Positions 1 to 8,755 of a DNA stretch of 56,608 bases are shown piece by piece (position 1 is the stretch's first letter; each line of letters opens with the position of its first letter). The stretch is from Hyphomicrobiales bacterium (GTDB taxonomy: Bacteria; Pseudomonadota; Alphaproteobacteria; Rhizobiales; Beijerinckiaceae): positions 1 to 56,608 of the forward strand of contig JAFBAS010000052.1 of assembly GCA_019247605.1 (NCBI GenBank), given 5' to 3'. The translations under genes and the position numbers were made by a program. The notes beneath the pieces are model-generated. The model saw nothing but the letters and a program-made list of their open reading frames with translations. It ran no database searches and was not told the origin of the DNA.

Positions 1-369
1 GCCGCCTCGGCCGTCGAACCATCGATCCCGGGACACCTACAACGTAGGTGGGCGCCATATGTCCGGGTCCAGGGACCCGGTCAGGGACAGCTCCCGTTCG
101 GATCGATAAGGGCCCGGGGATACAAGTTCTGACGCACCGCGCAGCCCCGCCATGGCGAATGTAGGTCAAGGGTTCGCAAAAAGCCAGAGTCAGCTGGATT
201 GCGGCGTCTGGCGCATGTCAGTTCTCTCGCACTTGGCTCGATGTTGGGTCCGTGTTTACGCCCAAGCGAGACTGTGCTTGCGTTCCTAATTGCATCCGCT
301 GGCATCCCGGCTTTCGATCAGATAAATCTTTGACGCCTCTCATCGATGCGGGCCCAGGAACCCTGTGAA
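1..369. other. Leading stretch without a recognised gene; two hairpins
   Basis: No ORF here has a protein I recognise. Two perfect short inverted repeats are visible: CACCTAC/GTAGGTG at 34-50 with a 3-nt loop, and CCGGGTCC/GGACCCGG at 63-80 with a 2-nt loop. Neither is followed by a T run, so they are not convincing intrinsic terminators. The stretch must also hold the promoter of the amine oxidase gene, but I see no clear -35/-10 pair. Confidence 0.4.
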
Positions 370-1962
370 ATGAATTTCCCAAGCTCGCCGGGCATGAGTC
401 GCAGACGCCTCTTGAGGATGATCGGCGAGGCGACTTCGAGCGCCGTCATGTATCAGGCGATGACGAGCCTCGGCCACGCGGCCGATTCCGGCTACAAGGG
501 TCCGGTCGAGCTTCCCGGCGATCCGAAAGGCGCCTCCGTCCTCATTTTGGGTGCAGGCCTTGCCGGCATGGTCGCGGCCCTCGAGCTGCGCAAGGCCGGC
601 TACACGGTAAAGCTGCTCGAATATCAAACGCGCGCAGGCGGACGAAACTGGTCGCTGCGCGGCGGCGACAGCTATACCGAACTCGGCGGCGCACGACAGG
701 ATTGTGCCTTCGATGAGGGGCTCTATATCAATCCGGGCCCTTGGCGCATACCTTATCATCATCGCGCGCTCCTCGATTACTGCAAGCGGCTCAAGGTCGC
801 GCTCGAACCCTTCATTCAGCTGAACTTCAACACCTACCTGCATGCGAGTGACGCCTTCGGCGGCAAGCCACAACGGTTTCGCCACGTGCTCGCGGATTAC
901 CACGGCCACGTCTCCGAGCTTTTGGCCAAAGCAGTGAACGCGGATAAGCTCGACGAGGATGTGCGCCCCGAGGACAAGGAGATCCTCTTGGCCTCGCTTC
1001 GTTCCTGGGGCGCGCTCGACCGCGATTATGCTTATCGGGAGGGCTACGCCTCGAGCGAAGTACGGGGGTACGAGAAGGCGCCGGGAGGCGGGGTCGACGG
1101 GGCGCCTTCGCCCTCGACGCCGCTCGCCTTCAACGACGTGCTGAACTCACGACTTTGGCGGCATTTGAGCCTGCCGCTGCAACATGATTTCCAGCACGCC
1201 ATGTTCCAGCCTGTGGGCGGCATGGACATGATCGGCAAGGCCTTCTTCCGCGAGGTAAGCGACCTCGTCGAGCTCGGCGCCAAGGTGACTTCCATCCGCC
1301 AGAACGACAAGCGTGTGACCGTCACCTATGAGAGCGCCGGCGGCGGCGTGCGGCAGGCGAGCGCCGATTGGTGCTTGTGCACGATCCCGCTCTCGATCCT
1401 GAGCCAGATCGAGCTCGATGTCGGGGCGCCGATGCGCGCGGCCATCGACGCCGTTCCATACGCTGCTTCGGTGAAGATCGGCCTCCAGTTCAAGCGACGC
1501 TTTTGGGAAGAGGATGAGGCGATCTATGGCGGCATCTCGTTCACGGATTTGCCGATCGCGCAGATTTCGTATCCGAGCACCGACTATCACAAGCCCGGCA
1601 AAGGCGTGCTCCTTGGCGCCTATAGCTTCGGGTTGCCGGCAACCGAGTTCACCGCGATGACGCCGCAAAAGCGCATCGCCCTTGCGGTCGAGAACGGCCT
1701 TTGCCTCCATCCGCAATATCGCCAGGAGTTCGAGAACGGCATCTCGGTCGCCTGGCATCGGGTGCCTTGGACGCTCGGCTGCTTCGGCATGTGGAGCGGC
1801 GCAACCCGCAAGGCCCATTACCAGGACCTCTGCGCCATCGACGGACGCATCCTGCTCGCCGGCGAACATGTTTCCTACGTGAATGCCTGGCAAGAAGGCG
1901 CGATTCTATCCTCACTCGATGCGATCACGCGCCTCCACAAGCGCGTCGTGGCCGGCAATTGA
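370..1962 (+). CDS. Flavin-dependent amine oxidase/dehydrogenase, Tat-type N-terminus
   Basis: This is a flavin amine oxidase family protein (PF01593 type). It has an N-terminal dinucleotide-binding stretch LGAGLAGMVAALELRKAG, then EYQTRAGGR. Near the C-terminus LLAGEHVSYVNAWQEGAI matches the usual second FAD-contact region. The N-terminus carries SRRRLLRMIG, a twin-arginine-like motif, followed by a small-residue stretch, so export by Tat is likely. ATG 370 was chosen because AGGAA lies upstream; ATG 346 and ATG 394 are also in frame. The next gene encodes a secreted c-type cytochrome. That pairing suggests electrons from amine oxidation pass to the cytochrome rather than to oxygen, as shown for the family member NicA2. 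The amine substrate cannot be read from the sequence. Confidence 0.8.
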   Translation: MNFPSSPGMSRRRLLRMIGEATSSAVMYQAMTSLGHAADSGYKGPVELPGDPKGASVLILGAGLAGMVAALELRKAGYTVKLLEYQTRAGGRNWSLRGGDSYTELGGARQDCAFDEGLYINPGPWRIPYHHRALLDYCKRLKVALEPFIQLNFNTYLHASDAFGGKPQRFRHVLADYHGHVSELLAKAVNADKLDEDVRPEDKEILLASLRSWGALDRDYAYREGYASSEVRGYEKAPGGGVDGAPSPSTPLAFNDVLNSRLWRHLSLPLQHDFQHAMFQPVGGMDMIGKAFFREVSDLVELGAKVTSIRQNDKRVTVTYESAGGGVRQASADWCLCTIPLSILSQIELDVGAPMRAAIDAVPYAASVKIGLQFKRRFWEEDEAIYGGISFTDLPIAQISYPSTDYHKPGKGVLLGAYSFGLPATEFTAMTPQKRIALAVENGLCLHPQYRQEFENGISVAWHRVPWTLGCFGMWSGATRKAHYQDLCAIDGRILLAGEHVSYVNAWQEGAILSSLDAITRLHKRVVAGN

Positions 1963-1984
1963 GCCGAGGCGTCCGAGGAAAGCC

Positions 1985-2425
1985 GTGACAACACAGTCGC
2001 TGACGGGCCCAACACGGGCGTGCACTCGCTTGGCGCCGAGATTCATCCTGTCTGCCTTGCTCGCGACTTTTGTGGGTACGACCGCGGCGATCGCACAGAA
2101 TGCGAGTTTCCGCTCGACCACGACGCGCTATCCTGAATCCTCGGGCGAGGCCCTCTATCACGCAATCTGCCAAGGCTGTCACATGGCCGACGCCAGAGGC
2201 GCGAGCGGAGCCGGCACTTATCCGGCGCTTGCCGCGGACACGAAGCTCGAGGCCGCCGGATATGCGGTGCTCGTGGTGGTGCAAGGCCAAAAGGCGATGC
2301 CGCCGCTCGGGTCAGCGCTGAGCGATGAGCAAATCGCGGCCGTCGTGAACTATGTCAGAAGCCATTTCGGCAATGACTACAAGGATGAGGTCACGGCCGA
2401 GGAGGTGAGAGCAGCGCGACCTTAG
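1985..2425 (+). CDS. Secreted class I c-type cytochrome
   Basis: The 146-aa product has an N-terminal signal peptide (hydrophobic FILSALLATFVGTTAAIAQ, likely cleaved after AIA or AQ), one haem-binding motif CQGCH, and a downstream KAMPPLG stretch that supplies a candidate axial Met. This is the layout of a small monohaem cytochrome c. The start is GTG 1985, preceded by GAGGA at good spacing; an ATG further upstream would place the start inside the amine oxidase gene. It begins 22 bp after the amine oxidase stop, so the two are probably co-transcribed, and it is the likely periplasmic electron acceptor of that enzyme. Confidence 0.85.
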   Translation: MTTQSLTGPTRACTRLAPRFILSALLATFVGTTAAIAQNASFRSTTTRYPESSGEALYHAICQGCHMADARGASGAGTYPALAADTKLEAAGYAVLVVVQGQKAMPPLGSALSDEQIAAVVNYVRSHFGNDYKDEVTAEEVRAARP

Positions 2426-2559
2426 AGCGTGGCGATTCTAGAAGCTTCGTCATCCGGCTCCAAGCTTAAGGAGCGACGGGCGGGGTGCCGGCAACAATGG
2501 CGCGCAAATCGGCTGGAATCGCCGCCGGCTCCTGCTCAGGTTCGGCACGCGGGGTGGCG

Positions 2560-2781
2560 TCAACGGCAACTGGCTTTGTCACTTTCTTGCATTGGAGGGC
2601 ACCGAACATCGCCGTAGGAACAGAAGACGCAGCAATCGCCGGCCTTCGGCTTGAGCAGACCCCCACAACCTTTGCACTCATAAAAATATTGGCAGGCATC
2701 GGTTGGCATCATCTCGACCGTTGCTGTCCCGCAGTCAGGGCAGGTGATGGTGGATCGGAGGATGAGTGTCGCATCACACAT
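2560..2781 (-). CDS. GDCCVxC-domain small cysteine-rich protein
   Basis: A 73-aa protein with eleven cysteines: a CPDCG pair near the N-terminus, CKGCGG in the middle and the signature GDCCVFCSYGD toward the end. Proteins with this signature are known as the GDCCVxC family and are often encoded next to mercury or metal transport genes. The paired cysteines suggest metal (zinc or mercury) binding; the biochemical role is not established to my knowledge. Its ATG overlaps the end of merT by 8 bp, which implies translational coupling and a shared transcript. Confidence 0.8.
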   Translation of the reverse strand: MCDATLILRSTITCPDCGTATVEMMPTDACQYFYECKGCGGLLKPKAGDCCVFCSYGDVRCPPMQESDKASCR

Positions 2782-3154
2782 AGCGATAGCCGGCCCAAAG
2801 CAACCCTACGCCGATCAAAACTCCGACGAGCATCAACACGCGTGTCGCTCGGGTTATACAGACGCCCCCTGGAGCGCAAGCCATCGCCGCACGCTCTTGG
2901 CGTACCATTAGCCCCGCCGCGGCGATCAAGCAAACGGCGCCTACGCCGAGCAGAAAGGTCCGGTGTGGCGCGGCCAGCATGGCGACACCGCCAAGCCAAG
3001 CGGTGCCAATGCCCAGTGTAGTGAAGAGGAGCGGCAGGGCACAGCACGAGGCAACGCCGAAAGCGGCGCCAATACCGCCCAGCATGAGCAGCGCAGCGCC
3101 TGCCCTGCTTGCCGGCTGTTCAACCGCAGGTGTTTTGCTGAGAAGATCGGACAT
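2774..3154 (-). CDS. merT: MerT-like mercuric ion transport protein
   Basis: A 126-aa inner membrane protein with three or four hydrophobic segments. The first contains ASCCALPLLFTTLGIG, whose vicinal Cys pair is the Hg(II) acceptor of MerT. A second pair (ACAPGGVC) sits in the loop before the last segment, as in classical MerT. The start at 3154 is favoured over the in-frame ATG at 3178 because a strong AAGGAGG lies 7 nt upstream. It would bring Hg(II) into the cytosol, yet no merP or merA is encoded nearby, so detoxification would need a reductase elsewhere or a different role for the GDCCVxC partner. It is transcribed divergently from merR. Confidence 0.85.
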   Translation of the reverse strand: MSDLLSKTPAVEQPASRAGAALLMLGGIGAAFGVASCCALPLLFTTLGIGTAWLGGVAMLAAPHRTFLLGVGAVCLIAAAGLMVRQERAAMACAPGGVCITRATRVLMLVGVLIGVGLLWAGYRYV

Positions 3155-3184
3155 GGATAGCCTCCTTGCGATGAACAAGATGGG

Positions 3185-3215
3185 ACGCTAGCGTCTGTAG
3201 CGACTACAGACTCAA
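3185..3215 (-). promoter_or_regulatory. MerR-type promoter/operator of merT with 19-bp spacer
   Basis: Reading toward merT, a -35 box TTGAGT (3215-3210) and a -10 box TAGCGT (3190-3185) are separated by exactly 19 bp. The spacer region holds a perfect 8-bp inverted repeat, GTCTGTAG-CGA-CTACAGAC (3193-3211). Over-long 19-bp spacers with a dyad between the boxes are the hallmark of promoters that MerR-family activators untwist. The site lies between the divergent merT and merR genes and probably controls both. Confidence 0.8.
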
Positions 3216-3238
3216 GCGGTATTTTTCAGGAGCCGCGA

Positions 3239-3694
3239 ATGCGCGCGCACGCGATCCCGATCGGTGAGCTTTCCCGCCGTACCGGGTGCAATATCGAGAC
3301 GATCCGCTATTACGAACGCATTGGCGTCCTGCCGGCCGCGCGGCGCTTAGGGCGCTATCGCAGCTATGGCACGGAAGACGTAAGCAGGCTCGGCTTCGTG
3401 CGCCGCGCGCGAGAGCTCGGGTTCACGCTCGACGGAGTACGTGCGCTGCTCGCATTGGCGTCGGATGGGGATTCGTCCTGCGTCGAGGCGCGCGATCTCG
3501 CCGCTTCCCATCTCAAGGGGGTGCGTGCGCGCATCGCCGATCTCAAGCGAATGGAGCGCGCGCTGACGGACATCGTTGGAGCGTGTGACATCAGGAACGA
3601 CGCGGTCTGCCCGCTCATCGACGCGCTCGTGCAAGGCAAGGGCGGGGCAAAGATACGCTCTTCTCGTAACGGTCGCCTTGGATCGGTTCTTTGA
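3239..3694 (+). CDS. merR: MerR-family metal-responsive regulator
   Basis: The 151-aa product has an N-terminal MerR winged helix (IGELSRRTGCNIETIRYYER, then GRYRSYG) and a dimerisation helix. Cys81, Cys116 and Cys124 occupy the places of the three Hg(II)-binding cysteines of Tn501 MerR (82, 117, 126). The second pair is one residue closer than in Tn501 (C-x7-C here). CPLIDAL after the last Cys matches the family end. Position opposite merT and the 19-bp-spacer operator support mercury sensing; a different soft metal cannot be excluded. The 27 residues after IDAL are not conserved-looking. Confidence 0.85.
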   Translation: MRAHAIPIGELSRRTGCNIETIRYYERIGVLPAARRLGRYRSYGTEDVSRLGFVRRARELGFTLDGVRALLALASDGDSSCVEARDLAASHLKGVRARIADLKRMERALTDIVGACDIRNDAVCPLIDALVQGKGGAKIRSSRNGRLGSVL

Positions 3695-3742
3695 GGGAAG
3701 GTCAAATCCAGAGCGTGCTGGAGCGCGAGAAGGCTTCCTTTC

Positions 3743-4885
3743 TCACCGCCGCTCGATCGGCACATAAGTGCGTGCCTCAGGTCCGTCATAAAGCGTCAAC
3801 GGCCGGATCAGGATGTTGTTTGCGTATTGCTCGACGCACTGCGCGGTCCAGCCCGGCACGCGCCCCATGGCGAAGATCGGCACGAACAGATCCTGCGGGA
3901 TGGCGTGCAGATAATAGATGGCGCCGGAATAGAAATCGACATTCACGTTGACGCCGTGGCGCGCATAGGGCCCCATGGCGGCCACCACCGCCTGCAGAAT
4001 TGCGAACCATTTCGGCTGGCCCATTTCCTTCGAGAGCCGCTCGACGCCGGCGCGCATGTGACGCGCCCGCGGATCTTCTGTGCGGTAGACGCGATGGCCG
4101 AAACCCGTGACCGGCTCCTTGTTGCGGCGCTTTTGCGCCACATAGGCGGCCGCCTTTTCCGGTTCGCCGATCTCGATAGCCATCTTCATGACGTCTTCGG
4201 CCGCCCCGCCATGAGCTGGGCCTGAGAGCGCCGCAACGGCGGCGGTGACCGCGGCATGCAGGTCGGCATCCGTGCCGATCACCACCCGCGCCGTGAAGGA
4301 CGAAGCGTTCGAGCCGTGCTCGGCGTGCAAGACGAAATCGGTGTCCATCAGCCGGGCGCTTTCCGGGGTCGGCCTTTCCCCTTTGAGCATCCACAAGAAA
4401 TTCGCCGCATGGCCGAGGCTGGCGTCGGGGGGGATCGGCGCCTGGTGCTTGCGGATGTGGTGATGGGCACAGACGACCATCGGCGCCTGCGCGGTGAGCC
4501 GCATGCCCTTACGGATATTCGCCTCGCGCGATTTGTCGGCGCAGTCGGGATCGAAGGCTGAAAGCGCCGAGATGCAAGTTCGCAGCACATCCATCGGGTG
4601 GGCGGCCTTGATGCGCTCGATGATTTCGAGGACGGCCGCCGGCAAAGTGCGCGCCTTTTTCAATTCGCCCTCGAACCGATCGAGCATGACCCGATCCGGC
4701 AATTCGCCGTGCAGAAGAAGGAAGGCCGTTTCCTCGAAGCTCGAACGCGCGGCAAGATCATGGATCGAGTAGCCACGGTAGCGGAGCTCCCCGGCCTTCC
4801 CGTCGATGGAGCTCGTGCCCGAGCGCTCGAAATACACATCCTTCAAGCCGCGATGAATCTTGATCGGCTGGTCCTGTTCGGTCAT
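3743..4885 (-). CDS. gltA: Citrate synthase
   Basis: The 380-aa product belongs to the citrate synthase family and is of the shorter dimeric size. The three catalytic residues are visible: His225 in GPAHGGA, His264 in GFGHRVY and Asp317 in [10 protein letters not shown]. The [15 protein letters not shown] block is also present. The reading frame is open further upstream, but ATG 4885 (MTEQDQP) is where family similarity begins, and starting there leaves a normal divergent gap to pta. It condenses acetyl-CoA with oxaloacetate. Lying back to back with pta and beside xsc, it is probably a second citrate synthase that takes acetyl-CoA made from sulfonates; methylcitrate synthase activity cannot be excluded. 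Confidence 0.88.
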   Translation of the reverse strand: MTEQDQPIKIHRGLKDVYFERSGTSSIDGKAGELRYRGYSIHDLAARSSFEETAFLLLHGELPDRVMLDRFEGELKKARTLPAAVLEIIERIKAAHPMDVLRTCISALSAFDPDCADKSREANIRKGMRLTAQAPMVVCAHHHIRKHQAPIPPDASLGHAANFLWMLKGERPTPESARLMDTDFVLHAEHGSNASSFTARVVIGTDADLHAAVTAAVAALSGPAHGGAAEDVMKMAIEIGEPEKAAAYVAQKRRNKEPVTGFGHRVYRTEDPRARHMRAGVERLSKEMGQPKWFAILQAVVAAMGPYARHGVNVNVDFYSGAIYYLHAIPQDLFVPIFAMGRVPGWTAQCVEQYANNILIRPLTLYDGPEARTYVPIERR

Positions 4886-5030
4886 GACGTCTGGCGCTTT
4901 CTCACGGTGGGATTCAAGGAGTAGTGAAAGCTCGGGCAGGGACCATCCATCGGTCGCGGTCCACTGGTCGCCCGAAGAACCCTCCGCGGCTCCAGGCGGC
5001 GCCATATTCGACGGGGCTGGGCACAAAAGC

Positions 5031-6017
5031 ATGGATAGGCTCGAGCAATTCAAAACCACGGCACGCAGGGCCGGGCACCGCATCGTGCTTCCCGAAGGCC
5101 AGGATTCTCGCATCATCGCAGCGGGTGCAATCATCCGGCGCGACGGCATCGGTCACCCCGTGCTTCTCGGGGACCCCGCTGCGATCGCGCGGGAGGCAGA
5201 AGGGCTCGCCGTGTCGCTTGCCGGAATCGAAATCGTCGATCCCATGGCAAGCCAAGACGTTTCGGCCTTCGCGGCAAGGCTCGCCCTTGAAAGAGAAAGG
5301 CTGAGTGAAGGCATGGCGCTTCGCCTCTTGCGCAAGCCACTCTTTTTCGCGGGCATGATGGTCGCATGCGGCAAGGCAGCCGCCATGGTGGCAGGCGTCG
5401 CGAACCCGACGCGGCGCGTCATCGAGGCCGGGCTGATGACAGTCGGGCTCGCCAAAGGCATCGCCAATCCTTCGAGCTTCATACTGATGCTGGTGCCCGA
5501 TCGGCAGGCGGGCACGCGCGCCTATGTGTTTGCCGATTGCGCCGTCACCATCGATCCTTCGCCCGAGGAGCTCGCCGACATCGCGATCGCGGCAGCGCGC
5601 AATGCCGCCTCGCTGCTTCACGAGGAGCCTCGCGTCGCGCTCTTGTCTTTTTCCACCAAGGGAAGCGCGCAACACCCTCACGTCGAGAAGGTCACCCGCG
5701 CGCTCGCCCTTGTCCGCGCGCGGGCGCCCGAACTTGCCGTCGACGGCGAGCTGCAATTGGATGCCGCCCTCTCGCCTGAGATTGCGATGCGAAAGGTGAA
5801 GGAGGAGAGCAAGGTCGCGGGCCGCGCCAATGTGCTCGTCTTCCCGGATCTCGACGCTGCCAATATCGGCTACAAGCTCACCCAGCATTTCGGCGGAGCG
5901 CAAGCACTCGGCCCGTTCCTGCAAGGTTTCGCAAAGCCGGTGAGCGACTTGTCGCGCGGGGCAAGCGTCGAGGATATCGTCTCGACGGTCGTGGTGGTGC
6001 TCGCCATGGCGAAATGA
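5031..6017 (+). CDS. pta: Phosphate acetyltransferase
   Basis: A 328-aa single-domain phosphate acetyl/butyryltransferase. Characteristic stretches are [15 protein letters not shown] at the N-terminus, [18 protein letters not shown], the [19 protein letters not shown] block and [15 protein letters not shown] near the C-terminus. It lacks the long N-terminal regulatory domains of the enterobacterial enzyme. ATG 5031 was chosen as the first codon giving the family N-terminus. Xsc releases acetyl phosphate, which Pta converts to acetyl-CoA; a short Pta beside xsc is typical of sulfonate degraders. It runs convergently into the TauE gene, with only 8 bp between stop codons, and divergently from citrate synthase. 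Confidence 0.88.
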   Translation: MDRLEQFKTTARRAGHRIVLPEGQDSRIIAAGAIIRRDGIGHPVLLGDPAAIAREAEGLAVSLAGIEIVDPMASQDVSAFAARLALERERLSEGMALRLLRKPLFFAGMMVACGKAAAMVAGVANPTRRVIEAGLMTVGLAKGIANPSSFILMLVPDRQAGTRAYVFADCAVTIDPSPEELADIAIAAARNAASLLHEEPRVALLSFSTKGSAQHPHVEKVTRALALVRARAPELAVDGELQLDAALSPEIAMRKVKEESKVAGRANVLVFPDLDAANIGYKLTQHFGGAQALGPFLQGFAKPVSDLSRGASVEDIVSTVVVVLAMAK

Positions 6018-6025
6018 GGCCGGCA

Positions 6026-6808
6026 CTACAGGGTCACCTTGGCGATCCCGATCAGGGCAAGCCCGACCAGAAGCCATAGCGTGTGTCGACGAAACTCCTC
6101 GGGCGTGGCGGAGAGAAAATGCCGCCCGCCGAGCAAGAGCCCGACGATGAGGACGGGCAAGCATAACAGTGCGGTGACGAGTGCCTCAGATCCGAGCACG
6201 CCTTCGCGCGCCAGCAAGGAGCCCGCAATGATATCGAGTGCGAAGAAATAAGCGATGAAGGTCGCCCGCATGGTCGCGGGTGCGATTGAGCTCGCAGCAA
6301 GGAAGAGCGCGACCGGCAGGCCACCCATCGCCGTCGCCCCGTTCACGAACCCGGAAACGCCGCCGACTGCGACTTGCCCCGCCGTGCCGACCGGCTTTTC
6401 GAGGCGGAAACCCGCAAGCAAGGCACAAGAGCACAAAAGTACGAGCCCCGCGATCAGGAGACGCACCGTCGAGGGCGCCGCAAGCGTGAGCACCAGGACG
6501 CCGAAAGGGCTGCAGACCAGCGCACCCGCGAGCAAGCGCCCGATGCGGCGCCAATCGACGTCCCGCCAGACGCTCGCGGCCTGCATGATGCTTGCGCTGA
6601 CCTCGAGCAGGACCGCGACCGCGACCGGCAATGAGGGCGGAGCCACGAGCGACCAGCTCGCGACCAGTATGGCCGAGAAGCCGAAGCCCGAATAGCCCCG
6701 CGCGAAGGACGCCGCGAGCAGCCCCAGAAGCATGACGATGAGCGCGGGCGTCGTCGCCCAATCCGCCGCGCAAAGGCTCGCGGGAAGGAGCGGCAACGGG
6801 CAGGTCAT
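6026..6808 (-). CDS. tauE: TauE/SafE-family membrane exporter, probably for sulfite
   Basis: The 260-aa product is almost entirely hydrophobic, with about seven or eight membrane segments. FARGYSGFGFSAILVASWSL near the N-terminus and GGVSGFVNGATAMGGLPVALFLAAS in the middle are the two gate-like halves of the TauE/SafE (DUF81) fold. It follows xsc after a 42-bp gap on the same strand, so the two are likely co-transcribed. Xsc releases sulfite, which is toxic, and TauE-family proteins are the accepted candidates for its export in sulfonate degraders. No sulfite dehydrogenase (SorAB or SoeABC) is encoded in the window, so export may be the main disposal route. Confidence 0.8.
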   Translation of the reverse strand: MTCPLPLLPASLCAADWATTPALIVMLLGLLAASFARGYSGFGFSAILVASWSLVAPPSLPVAVAVLLEVSASIMQAASVWRDVDWRRIGRLLAGALVCSPFGVLVLTLAAPSTVRLLIAGLVLLCSCALLAGFRLEKPVGTAGQVAVGGVSGFVNGATAMGGLPVALFLAASSIAPATMRATFIAYFFALDIIAGSLLAREGVLGSEALVTALLCLPVLIVGLLLGGRHFLSATPEEFRRHTLWLLVGLALIGIAKVTL

Positions 6809-6850
6809 TCCCGCACCCGCGCCACGCCGCGCCCTTCGACTTTGCGGCTC

Positions 6851-8569
6851 TCAGGCGACGCTGAGCGCCGCATATTTGTCGAGGAGGCGCTTTGGCTTCT
6901 TGAGCGCGTCGCGGCGGAAGGGATCGCCGAGCTCCTGCGTCACCATCACCTCGACGATGGTGCAATGATCGTTCTTGACGGCCTGGCGCAAGGCGTCGCC
7001 GAGCTTGTCGGGATGATCGACGGTGATGCCTTTCGCGCCCATCGCCTGGGCAATACCGGCAAAGCTCGGGTTCTCGAGATTGGTACCGATGAAGCGGTCG
7101 GCGTAATAGTCGATCTGGTTCTTCTTCTCGGCCCCCCATTGACCGTTGTTGAAAACGACCGCGACCGCGGGGATCTTCTCGCGCACGCAGGTCAGCGTCT
7201 CCTGCAAGCTCATGCCCCAGGCGCCGTCTCCCACATAGGCGATGGCCGGCCGGTCAGGCGCCGCGACCTTGGCGCCGATCGCCGTCGGGAAGGCGTAGCC
7301 GCAATTGCCGAAGCTCATCGCGGCGAAGAAGCTGTTTGGCCGCTCGAAGCGCAGATAGCTGTTCGACACCGAGCAGATATTGCCGATGTCGGTCGTCACC
7401 ATGGCGTTTTCGGGCATCGCCTTCTCGAGCTCGCGCAAGGCGCGGCGCGGGCTGATGGGAGAGCCCGCGCCCTGGCCCCATTGATTGAGCTCCGCCTCCC
7501 AATCCTTCTTTTGTTTTTCGATCTCGGAAAGGCGCTCGGCACGATTCTGACGTGCCGCGACTTGCACGTTTCCTGTCTGCAGGCGATGCATGATCTCGCT
7601 CGTCGCGGCCCGCGCGTCCCCGCAGACGCCGACCGAGGCCTGCTTCACGAGCCCGATACGGCGCGGATCGGCCTCGACCTGCACGAGCTTCGCGTTTTTC
7701 GGCCAGTAATCGAGCCCGTGCTGGGGCAAGGTGCCGAAGGGTCCAAGCCGCGTGCCGAGCGCGATCACGACGTCCGCCTTCGCCAGGAGCTTCATCGCCG
7801 CCTTTGAGCCCTGATAGCCGATCGGCCCGCACCAGAGCTGATGGCTCTTCGGGAAGGAATCATTGTGCAGGTAAGTGTTGATCACGGGCGCGGTGAGGTA
7901 TTCGGCAAGCTTCACCACTTCGCCGACACCGTCCGCCATCACCACCCCGCCACCCGAGAGAATCACCGGGAATTTGGCTTCGGCGATCAGCTTCACGGCG
8001 GCTTCGAGGCTTTCGGGTCCGCCGGCGCCGCGCTCGACGCGGATCGGCTTCGGGATATTGGCATCGAACTCGCCGTAGAAGAGGTCGCGCGGGATGTTGA
8101 ACTGGGTCGGGCCGCGCTCGAGAAGCGCGTAGTCGAAGCAGCGCGACAAGAGCTCGGGGATGCGCGCCTGATTGGCGCAATGGATCTGGTATTTGGTGAT
8201 CTTCTCGAAGAAGGGAAGCTGCTCCGTCTCCTGGAAACCGCCGAGGCCTTGCGTGTTAGAGCCCGTCTCGGGCGTGATCATCACGACCGGGGAATGCGCC
8301 CAGTAAGCAGCCGCGATCGCGGTGACGAAATTCGTGATGCCGGGCCCATTCTGCGCGATGCACACGCCGTGCCGACCGCTCGCCCGGCTGAAGCCGTCCG
8401 CCATATGTCCCGCGCCCTGCTCGTGAGCGACCGAGATGAAGCGGATGCCGGCGGCCTCGAAAAGATCAAGCGCGTCCATATAGGCGGAGCCGACGATACC
8501 GAACACATGCGAAACGCCTTGCGCCGCAAGCGTCTCGACAAAGGCCTCACTGGCGGACATTTTGGTCAT
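6851..8569 (-). CDS. xsc: Sulfoacetaldehyde acetyltransferase
   Basis: A 572-aa thiamine diphosphate enzyme. The N-terminal pyrimidine-binding domain has VFGIVGSAYMDALDLFEAAG and the activating Glu50 in AHEQGAGH. The C-terminal domain has the diphosphate motif GDGAWGM starting near residue 447, followed by VVFNNGQWGAEKKNQ. These stretches, plus ITPETGSNTQGLGGFQETEQ after the first domain, are typical of Xsc rather than acetolactate synthase. The enzyme converts sulfoacetaldehyde and phosphate to acetyl phosphate and sulfite. ATG 8569 (MTKMSASEAF) was chosen because the protein family begins there. It lies between tauE and the MocR regulator on the same strand. Confidence 0.92.
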   Translation of the reverse strand: MTKMSASEAFVETLAAQGVSHVFGIVGSAYMDALDLFEAAGIRFISVAHEQGAGHMADGFSRASGRHGVCIAQNGPGITNFVTAIAAAYWAHSPVVMITPETGSNTQGLGGFQETEQLPFFEKITKYQIHCANQARIPELLSRCFDYALLERGPTQFNIPRDLFYGEFDANIPKPIRVERGAGGPESLEAAVKLIAEAKFPVILSGGGVVMADGVGEVVKLAEYLTAPVINTYLHNDSFPKSHQLWCGPIGYQGSKAAMKLLAKADVVIALGTRLGPFGTLPQHGLDYWPKNAKLVQVEADPRRIGLVKQASVGVCGDARAATSEIMHRLQTGNVQVAARQNRAERLSEIEKQKKDWEAELNQWGQGAGSPISPRRALRELEKAMPENAMVTTDIGNICSVSNSYLRFERPNSFFAAMSFGNCGYAFPTAIGAKVAAPDRPAIAYVGDGAWGMSLQETLTCVREKIPAVAVVFNNGQWGAEKKNQIDYYADRFIGTNLENPSFAGIAQAMGAKGITVDHPDKLGDALRQAVKNDHCTIVEVMVTQELGDPFRRDALKKPKRLLDKYAALSVA

Positions 8570-8755
8570 TCGGGGTATCTCCGGTTTCCGCTCACGATGG
8601 GTGAGGCGTGACTTTGGTACGCGCCTTGTGCCGCGCACGGTTCGCCGTGATGGCACCGCAAGGCGCAAACGTCGAAGGGCGGCGACACCGTAGCGGCGCC
8701 AAGCTTGGAGGCTCTAGAGCCAGTCCCCGGCGATCGCTTGCGCCAGGACCGCCCC

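Noticed and set aside
1-369. Possible tRNA or riboswitch in the leading stretch because of short hairpins
   Set aside because: No cloverleaf, TPsiC-like GGTTCGAATC sequence or known riboswitch core was found.
6851-8569. xsc considered as acetolactate synthase large subunit
   Set aside because: The sequence blocks and the pta/tauE context match Xsc; there is no ilvH small subunit gene.
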